Assembly: GCA_002499405.1 (NCBI GenBank) | Contig: DALH01000033.1 | Span: 12,836-39,191, forward strand | Reading direction: 5' to 3' | DNA from: Candidatus Micrarchaeota archaeon UBA95 | GTDB taxonomy: Archaea; Micrarchaeota; Micrarchaeia; Norongarragalinales; Norongarragalinaceae | DNA: 26,356 nt | Part shown: positions 13,554 through 21,480 of the stretch, in pieces | Layout: every line of letters starts with the position of its first letter | Position numbering within the stretch: the first letter of the stretch is position 1 | The notes under the pieces: generated by a model | Databases searched by the model: none | Seen by the model: the letters and a program-made list of their open reading frames with translations, nothing else | Told to the model about the DNA's origin: nothing | Made by a program: the position numbers and the translations under genes

Positions 13554-16547
13554 TCATTTAATTGATTCTTCAACGAGTTCTATTTCCTTTTTTGAAAGTC
13601 CATATAATTCATAAACTAAATGGTTTATTTCATCATCTGTGGATTGAATCCGTCTTTTAATCACGTTCTTCTCATAACTGGTTTTAATCTTGCCTAAACT
13701 TTTTTGCAACTCTAACATACGAGAAACCAAAGAAACCAACTTGTCATGATCTTGCTTCTCAATAGAATTAGAAAAATCAATAATCCGAATTGGAACATTT
13801 GAGATATTTTTTGCATTAAATCTGGTATACCCTCCTAGCTTGGCTGGGCAAACACTTCGTAAGAAGTATGATAAGACTGACGAATTTATGACTCCTAAAA
13901 AGTAATAAAGAGAATATTTATGATTTTTAGAAAAAATTAATCCCGGACAATTGGCTCCATTAAAAATCGTATTTTTGTCTAATAGCCCAACAGTTGACTT
14001 ATTATCTATTCCCTTAATAATTAATTTTTCTGGGTAAATATATTGAAATGAACCAGGTCGTAAATACCTATACCAATCCTTTCCAGAAGCGTATAATTTC
14101 CGGCTATCCCTGCGCTTTTTCAAATTTTCTTTATAATTTAGAAGATAATCATAAATATTTGGATACTCTTTCTTTAGTTCAGCTTCTTCTACTAAACAAG
14201 GACTGCCGTTATCTCCGTCGGTGTAAGGATATATAACCACGGATTTTGGTTTTACTTCCGAATATCTTTTTACTTCCGCTCCTCTATATGCATAAGGAAA
14301 TAATAATTCATTTTCCAAATGTTCTTCTTTTGCTTTTGAGGCCTTAATGACAAATGCGGCATCCATCCCAGTTAACGCACCAATATATGCTTTTCCATAT
14401 TTATTTAGAGGTTCCCAAGGTATATTTTTTTCTTTCAAATATGAAATTAAGTCAAATTTCCCTAAATTCCATGGTTCGTCAGATAGATTTTGGATAGGTA
14501 TACTTTTTACTGACGACTTTGTTATTTCATCTAAATTTAATTGATTCTTATTTTGAATAAGTTTATACGCAAGTTTTTTTACCGTTGGTCGGGGCGCCAA
14601 TGTAAAAATTGCGGGGTACGTGTTTGCCTTTTTGAATACGGGAAGCGAACCAAAATCAACGATTTCTAATAATCGGCCATCAGACAAATTTCCTCTCAAT
14701 TTCTTTCCATAATCGGTCGAAAGCCATTGAGAAGTACAGATAAAACTGATCAATCCATTCTCAGAGCATAACCGAAGTGATTTTTCAAGAAAAACAAGAG
14801 ACAAATCCGTTTTACTTGTTGGACATTCGTATGATTTGAATACATAATCTGCTTCTTTATGGCCGATTCTTTGAATCCTAACATAGGGTGGGTTTCCGAT
14901 TACGGCGTCGAACTTGAACGGAAACTCTTTTTCCCAGTCAAAAACATTTATTCGACGGGCTTCGTTTTCATCCAACAAGGTTTTTTGACCGAAGTAAAAG
15001 TCGGGACCGATTAAGCTGTTTCCACACTTGAGGTTGTTCGCTAAGTCGGGGAGGACTCGTTCGCCGCGAAGCCGTTTTTGTGGGTCAAAGTGTTCCCCCT
15101 CCAACAATTTGAGGAGTAAATTGAGTTTGGCGACTTCAACGGCTTGGCTGTCTATGTCTACGCCGTAAATATTGTTTTTCAGTATGCGCTTCTTTTCTTC
15201 AAGCGTTAAACACCAATCGTCGTTTTTTCCTTTGAATACCTCTTTTTGATGCTTTTCAGGTGAGTGCTTGCTATACCAATCCAAATGGCAGTCAAGCAGT
15301 TTTTCATAAGCACCTAACAAGAAACTTCCGCTACCACACGCAGGGTCAAGAACCTTCAATTTTGAAATTTGTTTAGGCGTTTTTTTGTCAATTAGTTTTT
15401 CAACCGTATTGTTTATGATATAATTCACTATATATTTCGGAGTGTAGTAGGCGCCTCCCGCCTTTTTCACTTCCGGCTTGTCCTCGATTACCGCGCGGTG
15501 ACCTGCGGTTAAACGAATTACTTTTCCAAGGAATTGTTCATAAACGCTGCCGAGAGTGTGAGCCGACAGCACTGAAAACTGGTAGGGAGATTTAGGATAA
15601 TAAAGCCCAAAAATAATTTCTTTCAAGACCTCGGCATCAATCTCAATTTTTGGAGTTAAATCATCTGGCTCGGAAACCATTCCCCGCTCTTTTTTGAAGT
15701 GAAACAAACCGCTATTATACCTGTCATCTGCCAGTTGAAAAAGTTCCAATAACCCGCGATAATTCCCTTCTTTTTCTAGGGCCCTTCTTAACTGCTCATA
15801 CTCCTCACTGCCCCTATCTTCACACATTCGAAGAAACAGTAGGCGGTCAATCGTCCTTTGAACGCAAAAATTCAATTCATTAACAGTTAAATCGGGGTTT
15901 CGAAGGGCGATGTTTTTCGCGAGTAAACCTCTCCACTTTTCAATTTCCTTCAAAAATTCCTCGTCTACTTCAGAGGTTCCCCGCTTCTTTTTGGTTGATT
16001 CAGCGTATTGGTCAAAACCACCCTTCCAAACGGCTTCTCTTGAAAAAATTTCCGCTAACTCATCCCATCTGTTGTATAATTCGGTGTAGGGAATTAATTC
16101 TATTCGGGCGGTACTGGCGTTATCCGTTGACTTTGGTTTAATCCTACAATCATAAACGGCTATTTCCTTGAAATTAGTCAGGATTGACAACGGTAATTTT
16201 GCACTCCAGCCATAACGTCTAATCTGGTATGCGGGTTCCGAATCCGTGTTGATGTTAACCGCTGGCTTCTTCGTTTCCAAATAAAATTTTGTTTCCTTTC
16301 CCAAACGAAATCCATAATCTGGGGCTTTTGTTGCACCCGCTACCTTTATGGAGGCTTCGTGGATAACTTCCCTGTTTTGAGGCGCAACTCCATCCTTATT
16401 ATCAATGTCCCAGCCAAGCCCCTCTCTTCCAAAAAGTTTGTCAATAAACTCGCGCCGTAATTGAGTTTCGTTGTAATCCTTCAAGTAATAGTTCTTGTTT
16501 CTGTCAAATTGTTCAACGAGTTTTTCAACTATTGTGGGAGCGGGCAT
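13554..16547 (-). CDS. Single-chain type IIG restriction-modification enzyme
   Basis: The 997-residue protein fuses nuclease, methyltransferase and target-recognition regions. Near the N-terminus PDYGFRL (P76-D77) followed by YLETKK (E91, K93) is a PD-(D/E)xK nuclease core. The adenine methylase motifs are DPACGSGSFLL (about 401-411, SAM binding), then GVDIDSQAVEVAKLNL, and the catalytic NPPY at 552-555. The C-terminal third resembles a TaqI-type specificity domain. Such enzymes cut and methylate the same site, producing N6-methyladenine. I use the ATG at 16547, because the TATA box at 16569-16578 lies about 27 nt upstream (leaderless); a TTG at 16556 is possible. No break is seen in the frame. 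The gene is AT-rich and probably transferred. Confidence 0.93.
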   Translation of the reverse strand: MPAPTIVEKLVEQFDRNKNYYLKDYNETQLRREFIDKLFGREGLGWDIDNKDGVAPQNREVIHEASIKVAGATKAPDYGFRLGKETKFYLETKKPAVNINTDSEPAYQIRRYGWSAKLPLSILTNFKEIAVYDCRIKPKSTDNASTARIELIPYTELYNRWDELAEIFSREAVWKGGFDQYAESTKKKRGTSEVDEEFLKEIEKWRGLLAKNIALRNPDLTVNELNFCVQRTIDRLLFLRMCEDRGSEEYEQLRRALEKEGNYRGLLELFQLADDRYNSGLFHFKKERGMVSEPDDLTPKIEIDAEVLKEIIFGLYYPKSPYQFSVLSAHTLGSVYEQFLGKVIRLTAGHRAVIEDKPEVKKAGGAYYTPKYIVNYIINNTVEKLIDKKTPKQISKLKVLDPACGSGSFLLGAYEKLLDCHLDWYSKHSPEKHQKEVFKGKNDDWCLTLEEKKRILKNNIYGVDIDSQAVEVAKLNLLLKLLEGEHFDPQKRLRGERVLPDLANNLKCGNSLIGPDFYFGQKTLLDENEARRINVFDWEKEFPFKFDAVIGNPPYVRIQRIGHKEADYVFKSYECPTSKTDLSLVFLEKSLRLCSENGLISFICTSQWLSTDYGKKLRGNLSDGRLLEIVDFGSLPVFKKANTYPAIFTLAPRPTVKKLAYKLIQNKNQLNLDEITKSSVKSIPIQNLSDEPWNLGKFDLISYLKEKNIPWEPLNKYGKAYIGALTGMDAAFVIKASKAKEEHLENELLFPYAYRGAEVKRYSEVKPKSVVIYPYTDGDNGSPCLVEEAELKKEYPNIYDYLLNYKENLKKRRDSRKLYASGKDWYRYLRPGSFQYIYPEKLIIKGIDNKSTVGLLDKNTIFNGANCPGLIFSKNHKYSLYYFLGVINSSVLSYFLRSVCPAKLGGYTRFNAKNISNVPIRIIDFSNSIEKQDHDKLVSLVSRMLELQKSLGKIKTSYEKNVIKRRIQSTDDEINHLVYELYGLSKKEIELVEESIK

Positions 16548-16567
16548 AACAACCAATTAACGCCTTT

Positions 16568-16579
16568 TGGATTTAAATG
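16568..16579 (-). promoter_or_regulatory. TATA box of the R-M/ImmA/DUF4411 operon
   Basis: The minus strand reads TCATTTAAATCC, about 27 nt from the ATG at 16547, the right distance for a leaderless message. It is the only convincing promoter for the three genes leftward to 11890. Confidence 0.6.
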
Positions 16580-16592
16580 AATTAGAGTCCTC

Positions 16593-16617
16593 AAAAAACG
16601 TTTTCAAAACGTTTTTT
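16593..16617. promoter_or_regulatory. Perfect 25-bp palindrome, probable operator
   Basis: Two 12-bp arms, AAAAAACGTTTT and AAAACGTTTTTT, flank a single C. Each arm also contains the small palindrome AAAACGTTTT, and the two are 11 bp apart, one helical turn. The element lies just upstream of the TATA box of the R-M operon and beside the TATA-like region for ileS. The XRE protein encoded at 12378-13529 is the obvious candidate binder. Confidence 0.6.
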
Positions 16618-16632
16618 AAAAGGTTTAAACAA
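16613..16632 (+). promoter_or_regulatory. TATA-like region upstream of ileS
   Basis: The plus strand reads TTTTTAAAAGGTTTAAAC. A start of transcription around 16640-16655 would give ileS a leader of roughly 75-90 nt containing the stem-loop at 16637-16712. The exact element is uncertain. Confidence 0.4.
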
Positions 16633-16636
16633 AGGT

Positions 16637-16712
16637 TTAGGGTATGACGCAGCCGGACAACCAAGTAATCGCTTGCTTTACGATTACTGGCTAGGCTGCG
16701 GCAACCCCCTAA
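16637..16712. other. Unexplained three-tier stem-loop in the ileS leader
   Basis: Three nested helices can form: TTAGGG (16637-16642) with CCCTAA (16707-16712), GCAGCC (16649-16654) with GGCTGC (16694-16699), and AGTAATCG (16664-16671) with CGATTACT (16681-16688), with internal loops between them and a 9-nt apical loop. I find no TTCAA T-loop on either strand, so it is not a tRNA, and I see no box ACA or C/D motifs. It could be a leader structure of ileS or an independent small RNA. Confidence 0.5.
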
Positions 16713-16728
16713 TTTCTTTTGTGGTTGG

Positions 16729-19617
16729 GTGTCGCTCTTGGAAAAGTTAGACATTAAAATAATCGAGGAGGAAGTGCTGGCGAAGTGGGACGCGGAAAGC
16801 GTGCCCCAGCGCCTGGCCGAGAAGCGCGTTGGCCGGCCGCGTTACTTCCTGCTGGACGGACCGCCCTACGTGAACGCGCACCCCCACGTCGGCCACGTGA
16901 AGACCACGGTGTGCAAAGACGTTTGGACGCGCTACAAGTACATGAAGGGCTTCAACGTTTATTTGCAGCCGGGCTTTGACTGCCACGGGTTGCCCGTGGA
17001 AGTCGTGGTGCAAAAGGAGTTGGGCGTGGCGAGCAAGAAAGACATTGACAAAATGGGCATTGACAGGTTTGACGCGGCCTGCTTGTCAAAGATTCTGGAC
17101 AACGAAAAAGTGTGGATGGATTACTACAAGGCGTTGGGCGCGTGGCGCGCTTATTTCACTCCCTACTTCACTTACAAGCCGTATTACGTGGAGAGCGCGT
17201 GGTGGACTTTGAAGCGGCTCCACGAGAAGGGGTTGTTGTACAAGGGCAGGGCGCCCACGTTCTGGTGCCCCGCGTGCGAAACCGTGTTAAGCGGTTACGA
17301 GGTCAGCGATTCTTACAAGGACGTGGCCGACCCATCCATATTCATCAAGTTCAAGGCAGCTGACGCCGACGAATACTTTGTTGTGTGGACTACGACGCCG
17401 TGGACGCTTCCCGCAAACGTGGCGTTATTCGTTCACCCCGACGAGGACTACGTGCGCGTGAAGGCGAACGGGGAGACGTACGTGCTCGGCAAGAAGCTGG
17501 CGGGCAAGGTTTTGAAGGAGGAGTGCGGGCTGGACTACGAGGTAGTTGAGGAATTCAAGGGAAGCGAGCTCGTGGGCCGCAAATACGAGGCGTTGCTTGA
17601 CGTTGACCAGCAAAAGGTTCTCGGCTCCAAGGCGCACAAGGTTTACGCGAGCATCCCCATCATGCTGCACAAGAAGTATAAGAAGCACAAGCAGACCAAC
17701 GACGAAAAAGAGGAGTTTGAGGAGTTCGTGGTGTTGACGGACGGCTCGGGAATCGTGCACTGCGCTCCCGGCCACGGGTCAAGCGACAACTACGTTGGCG
17801 TGCACTACGGGTTGCCCGCGGTCTCGCCCGTGGACGAGCAGGGAAGGTTCACGAAGGAGGTCGGGCCTTGGGAGGGGCGGTTCGTGAAGGACTGCGACCA
17901 GGAAATAATTGACCGCCTCAAACAAACGGGGTTGTTGCTGCACCGCGGAACAATCACGCACGCCTACCCGTTGTGCTGGCGTTGCAAGTCGCCGTTGATT
18001 TACCGTTTGAGCGACCAGTGGTACGTCTCAAACCGCGGCGTCAAGGAGAAAATGCTTGAAGCCAACCAGGAACTTAACTGGATGCCCGAATTCGGGAGGG
18101 AGGCATTTCACAACTGGCTTGAAAACAGCGCGGACTGGTGCGTTTCAAGGCAGAGGTATTGGGCGATTCCCATGCCGATATGGAAGTGCTCCAAATGCAA
18201 CCGCTTTGAGGTAATCGGCAGCGTGGACGAGCTCCGCGGCAAGGCCGTGAAGGACCCGGGCGAGTTGGAGGACTTGCACAGGCACTCAATTGACTCAATC
18301 CAGTTGAAGTGCCCGTCGTGCAAGTCGCGCATGAGCCGCATCCCCGACGTGTTCGACGTATGGTTTGATTCCGGCATCGCGCCGTGGGCCTCGCTGGGCT
18401 ACCCCTTCAAGAACCGCGAACTCTTTGAATCCCTGTTTCCCGCGGACCTCGTCAACGAGTCCCAGGACCAGATTCGCGGATGGTTTTATACGCTGTTGTT
18501 CGCGGCGCAGGCAACCCATGAAAAGCCGGCGTTCAAAAACGTCGCCATGATGGGGTGGGTGCTTGACGAGCACGGCAAGAAGATGAGCAAGTCGCTCAAC
18601 AACGTCATTCCCGCAAAGCAAGGCATTGAAGAGTGCGGCGCGGACGCGCTCCGCCTCTATTATTGTTCGGACATCGCGCCTTGGGACGTCCAAAAATTCA
18701 GTTTGGAGAACGCAAAGGACTTGAACCGCTTCCTCAACGTTTTCTGGAACACCCTCCAATTCCTGGAGACATACGCGCCCGGTTTCCAGCCCGGCGAAGC
18801 CAATGCAAAAGCAGTGGAAGACGAATGGATCCTGTCGCGCCTGAACACCGTGAACAAGGCGGCGTGCGCACACGTGGAAAAATTCGAGTTCCACCTCGCC
18901 GGCCGCGCACTCACCGACTTCGTGTTAAACGACTTCTCGCGGTGGTACGTGAAACTCGTGCGCGACCGTTTTGAAGACGCACAACAAACCTATTACCGCG
19001 TGTTGCTGGACTCCGTGAAAATGCTGGCGCCGTTCTGCCCCTTCACCACCGAAAAAATGTTTGAATTGCTCGGCGGCGAGGAAAGCGTTCACTTCCAGGA
19101 ATGGCCAAAAGCCGGCGAATCCAACCCCGCGCTCGAGGAATCCATGGCGCTCGCCATGCAGGTCACCGAAGAAGTGCTCTCAAAGCGAAAGGAAGCGGAC
19201 TACAAGCTGAGGTGGCCGTTGAAACGCGTAATCGCGGCAGCCGAACACGAAGCCAAACTCGCGCCCGTCAAGGACGTCTTGTTGCGCGCCTGCAACGCGC
19301 TTGAAATCGGGTTTGAGGGAGCCGAAACGAAAATAGACGCTGAAATGACTCCCAAAATCAGGAACCTTTGCCTTTACCGCGAGTTAACGCGCGCAATCCA
19401 GGCGAGCCGCAAGAAGGCGGGCTTGAACGTCGGCGACTGCATCGCGTTGACGATTGAAAGCGAGGCAAACGATTTCCTGCGCTCAAAACAGGAAGACCTC
19501 AAAGCCGACGTGGGTGCGCAAACAATTGAGTTCGGCGCGGTGAAAGGCGGGCACGCCGTGGAAGTCAAGGAAAAGGAACTGCCCGAAGTGCGCGCGGCAT
19601 ACGATAAAAAGCAATGA
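16729..19617 (+). CDS. ileS: Isoleucyl-tRNA synthetase
   Basis: This class I synthetase charges tRNA-Ile. The 962-residue protein shows the HIGH-type motif as HPHVGH within GPPYVNAHPHVGHVKTT, the CP1 editing domain with WTTTPWTLPANVA and DGSGIVHCAPGHG, the WCVSRQRYWAIPMPIW segment, and the KMSKS loop as KKMSKSLNN. Cysteine pairs (CPAC at about 180, CSKC and CPSC at about 487-526) suggest zinc sites of the archaeal/eukaryotic type. The start is GTG at 16729; TTG at 16738 is an alternative, as no strong ribosome-binding site decides it. It is followed 15 nt later by proS. The long leader contains the unexplained stem-loop. Confidence 0.96.
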   Translation: MSLLEKLDIKIIEEEVLAKWDAESVPQRLAEKRVGRPRYFLLDGPPYVNAHPHVGHVKTTVCKDVWTRYKYMKGFNVYLQPGFDCHGLPVEVVVQKELGVASKKDIDKMGIDRFDAACLSKILDNEKVWMDYYKALGAWRAYFTPYFTYKPYYVESAWWTLKRLHEKGLLYKGRAPTFWCPACETVLSGYEVSDSYKDVADPSIFIKFKAADADEYFVVWTTTPWTLPANVALFVHPDEDYVRVKANGETYVLGKKLAGKVLKEECGLDYEVVEEFKGSELVGRKYEALLDVDQQKVLGSKAHKVYASIPIMLHKKYKKHKQTNDEKEEFEEFVVLTDGSGIVHCAPGHGSSDNYVGVHYGLPAVSPVDEQGRFTKEVGPWEGRFVKDCDQEIIDRLKQTGLLLHRGTITHAYPLCWRCKSPLIYRLSDQWYVSNRGVKEKMLEANQELNWMPEFGREAFHNWLENSADWCVSRQRYWAIPMPIWKCSKCNRFEVIGSVDELRGKAVKDPGELEDLHRHSIDSIQLKCPSCKSRMSRIPDVFDVWFDSGIAPWASLGYPFKNRELFESLFPADLVNESQDQIRGWFYTLLFAAQATHEKPAFKNVAMMGWVLDEHGKKMSKSLNNVIPAKQGIEECGADALRLYYCSDIAPWDVQKFSLENAKDLNRFLNVFWNTLQFLETYAPGFQPGEANAKAVEDEWILSRLNTVNKAACAHVEKFEFHLAGRALTDFVLNDFSRWYVKLVRDRFEDAQQTYYRVLLDSVKMLAPFCPFTTEKMFELLGGEESVHFQEWPKAGESNPALEESMALAMQVTEEVLSKRKEADYKLRWPLKRVIAAAEHEAKLAPVKDVLLRACNALEIGFEGAETKIDAEMTPKIRNLCLYRELTRAIQASRKKAGLNVGDCIALTIESEANDFLRSKQEDLKADVGAQTIEFGAVKGGHAVEVKEKELPEVRAAYDKKQ

Positions 19618-19632
19618 CGGTGATTGTTTTTC

Positions 19633-21054
19633 ATGGCCCTTGAAAACAGGAAGACCGAAAACTTTTCGGAATGGTACCTGGAAGTCGTGAAAAAAGCGGA
19701 GTTAATGGATTACTCGCCGGTTCAGGGCTGCATGATAATCCGCCCCCGCGCCTACTTCGTCTGGGAGAAAATCCAGGGCTTCCTCAACCAAAAGTTCGCC
19801 GAAGACGGCGTGCAAAACGCTTACTTCCCGTTGTTCATTCCGCAGTCGTTCCTCGAAAAGGAGGCCGAACACTTCCGGGGCTTTTCTCCGGAAGTGGCTT
19901 GGGTGACCATGGGCGGGAATGAGGCGCTGGGAGAAAAACTGGCTTTGAGGCCCACCTCGGAAACCGTCATGTACGACGCTTACTCGCGGTGGGTATCCTC
20001 GCACCGCGACCTCCCCCTCAAAATAAACCAGTGGTGCAACATAATCCGCTGGGACACCAAGGCGTTGAAGCCGTTCCTGCGCACGCGCGAGTTCTTGTGG
20101 CAGGAGGGGCATACCGTGCACGCGACCAGGGAAGAGGCGGACGTGGAGGTGCGCACGGTACTGAACTCCTACAAGGCGGTGTGCGAGGAACTCCTCGCGA
20201 TGCCCGTGGTTCAGGGATTGAAGTCGGAAGCCGAAAAGTTTCCTGGCGCCGAGTACACGACCGCCGTTGAAACCTTGATGCCTGACGGCAAGGCGTTGCA
20301 GGCGGGGACGAGCCACCAACTCGGCCAGAACTTCGCGAAAATCTTCGGCGTGGAATTCAAGACCGCGGACGGCGGAAAGAAGTTGGCGTGGCAGACGAGT
20401 TGGGGGGCTAGCACGCGGTTAATCGGAGGAATGGTGATGCTTCACTCGGACGACAAGGGACTCGTTTTGCCGCCCAAAGTCGCGCCGTTGCAAGTCGTTT
20501 TCGTGCCCATTTACAAGACCGAGGAAGACCGCGGCCTGACGTTGAAGGCGTGCAGCCGCGTGGCCAAAAAACTCTCGTGCTCGTGGCTCGTGGACGACTC
20601 TGACCGCACGCCGGGATGGAAGTTCAACGAGTGGGAGTTGAAGGGCGTGCCCGTGCGCGTGGAAATCGGGTTGAAGGACCTCGCAAAGCAAAGCGTGACA
20701 ATCGCCCGCCGCGACACCGGCGAAAAAGAGGAGGTAACCGAAGAAAAAGCCCACCAATTCATTGCAAAACTCCTTGAAAAAATCCAGGAAAACCTGTTCA
20801 ACAAAGCCAAGAAATTCCTGGACGAAAACACGCGGGAAGTGCAAAAATTCGCGGAGTTCAAGCGCGTCATCGAAGAGGAAAAGGGCTTCATAAAAGCGGG
20901 GTGGTGCGGGAACGCGCAATGCGAGGAAGCCGTCAAGGAGGAAACCGGCGCCACCATCCGCGTCATCCCGTTCGAGGAGGACGAAACGCCCCGCAAATGC
21001 GTTTACTGCGACCGGCCCGCGAAGAACGCGCCATTGTTCGCGCGTAGTTACTAG
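19633..21054 (+). CDS. proS: Prolyl-tRNA synthetase, archaeal/eukaryotic type
   Basis: This class II synthetase charges tRNA-Pro. The 473-residue protein has the archaeal-type layout: ENFSEWYLEVVKKAELMDYS opening, motif 1 around GFLNQKFAEDGVQNAYFPL, motif 2 with RPTSETVMYDAY and FLRTREFLWQEGHT, motif 3 in STRLIGGMVM, an anticodon-binding domain and a C-terminal zinc-binding extension with four cysteines (WCGNAQC, CVYC). It lacks the insertion domain of bacterial-type ProRS. GGTGAT lies 8 nt before the ATG at 19633, which decides this start over an upstream one at 19624. It is probably co-transcribed with ileS. The stop overlaps the convergent eS17 gene by 4 nt. Confidence 0.96.
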   Translation: MALENRKTENFSEWYLEVVKKAELMDYSPVQGCMIIRPRAYFVWEKIQGFLNQKFAEDGVQNAYFPLFIPQSFLEKEAEHFRGFSPEVAWVTMGGNEALGEKLALRPTSETVMYDAYSRWVSSHRDLPLKINQWCNIIRWDTKALKPFLRTREFLWQEGHTVHATREEADVEVRTVLNSYKAVCEELLAMPVVQGLKSEAEKFPGAEYTTAVETLMPDGKALQAGTSHQLGQNFAKIFGVEFKTADGGKKLAWQTSWGASTRLIGGMVMLHSDDKGLVLPPKVAPLQVVFVPIYKTEEDRGLTLKACSRVAKKLSCSWLVDDSDRTPGWKFNEWELKGVPVRVEIGLKDLAKQSVTIARRDTGEKEEVTEEKAHQFIAKLLEKIQENLFNKAKKFLDENTREVQKFAEFKRVIEEEKGFIKAGWCGNAQCEEAVKEETGATIRVIPFEEDETPRKCVYCDRPAKNAPLFARSY

Positions 21055-21251
21055 TCTTCTTTGGGTTTCAGCGCCTTGACGTCGTTCGCTATCTGCGCGG
21101 CGAGCTTGTTTTGCTGGCGGTTGCCCTCGAAAATGCCGAGTTCCTTCAACTTCGCCTTGTTCGCCGCGAAATCCGTGCCGAACGCGTCCGGGTACACCTG
21201 CAACAACTTGTGCGCGACCGTCTTGACGTTCCTACCCTTCGTCCTACCCAA
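21051..21251 (-). CDS. rps17e: Ribosomal protein eS17
   Basis: The 66-residue protein matches archaeal S17e: a basic GRTKGRNVKTVAHKLL start, then DAFGTDFAANKAKLKELGIF and the conserved NRQQNKLAAQIANDV helix. It is a small-subunit protein found in archaea and eukaryotes. The start is unusual, with no ATG available. The TTG at 21251 lies 6 nt after GGTGAT (21257-21262), whereas the TTG at 21257 abuts that site, so I prefer 21251. Transcription may start from the TATA-like centre near 21329, giving a leader with a GTTGGCTT hairpin. It lies downstream of tRNA-Gln on the same strand. Confidence 0.93.
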   Translation of the reverse strand: MGRTKGRNVKTVAHKLLQVYPDAFGTDFAANKAKLKELGIFEGNRQQNKLAAQIANDVKALKPKED

Positions 21252-21275
21252 ACTCAATCACCAAACCCAAAACCA

Positions 21276-21292
21276 GTTGGCTTAAAGCCAAC
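21276..21292 (-). repeat. Perfect short palindrome in eS17 leader
   Basis: The arms GTTGGCTT and AAGCCAAC flank one base. On the minus strand the centre reads CTTTAAG, which is TATA-like. It lies 25 nt upstream of the eS17 start, so it would be a hairpin in the leader RNA or an operator. Confidence 0.45.
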
Positions 21293-21319
21293 GCAGTTTC
21301 CGTTTACGGGTTAGCAAGT

Positions 21320-21338
21320 CAACGCCTTAAAAGCGTTG
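21320..21338 (-). promoter_or_regulatory. TATA-like palindrome upstream of eS17
   Basis: CAACGC and GCGTTG flank a CTTAAAA core. On the minus strand the centre GCTTTTAAGG resembles a TATA box and would start transcription near 21303. It lies between tRNA-Gln and eS17. Confidence 0.4.
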
Positions 21339-21352
21339 TTCATCAACCCATA

Positions 21353-21425
21353 TAGCCCCGAGCAGACTCGAACTGCTGTCCCCAGCTCCAAAGGCTGGTA
21401 TCCTTGGCCACTAGACGACGGGGCT
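21353..21425 (-). tRNA. tRNA-Gln(UUG)
   Basis: The minus strand folds into a 73-nt cloverleaf with acceptor AGCCCCG/CGGGGCT, anticodon arm CCAGC, loop CTTTGGA, GCTGG, and T arm ending GTTCGAGTC. The anticodon is TTG. The A1-U72 pair is the feature by which archaeal GatDE is known to recognise tRNA-Gln. Discriminator A is at 21353, and no CCA is encoded. Confidence 0.93.
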
Positions 21426-21445
21426 AAGCCCAGTAATTGGGGGGA

Positions 21446-21460
21446 AAACAAATAAATTGG
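21446..21460. promoter_or_regulatory. Shared TATA element, tRNA-Gln and sHSP
   Basis: The element ACAAATAAATTGG is centred at about 21453. It lies 28 nt from the 5' end of tRNA-Gln on the minus strand and 28 nt from the sHSP ATG on the plus strand. Both spacings are right for archaeal initiation, so one TBP site may serve both directions. Confidence 0.5.
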
Positions 21461-21480
21461 TTGGCTTCCTTGTCTTAATC

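Noticed and set aside
11870..16640. Integrase, transposase or flanking attachment repeats for the AT-rich island
   Set aside because: I found no recombinase gene and no convincing direct repeat at the island borders; transfer is inferred from composition and gene content only.
16637..16712. A tRNA or H/ACA guide RNA in the ileS leader
   Set aside because: No TTCAA T-loop, anticodon arm or ACA box in the right place is visible on either strand, so I left it as an unexplained structure.
16557..16754. 65-codon minus-strand open frame across the ileS leader
   Set aside because: It runs through the palindrome and the stem-loop, has no ribosome-binding site, and resembles no protein I know; the nested helices explain the sequence better.
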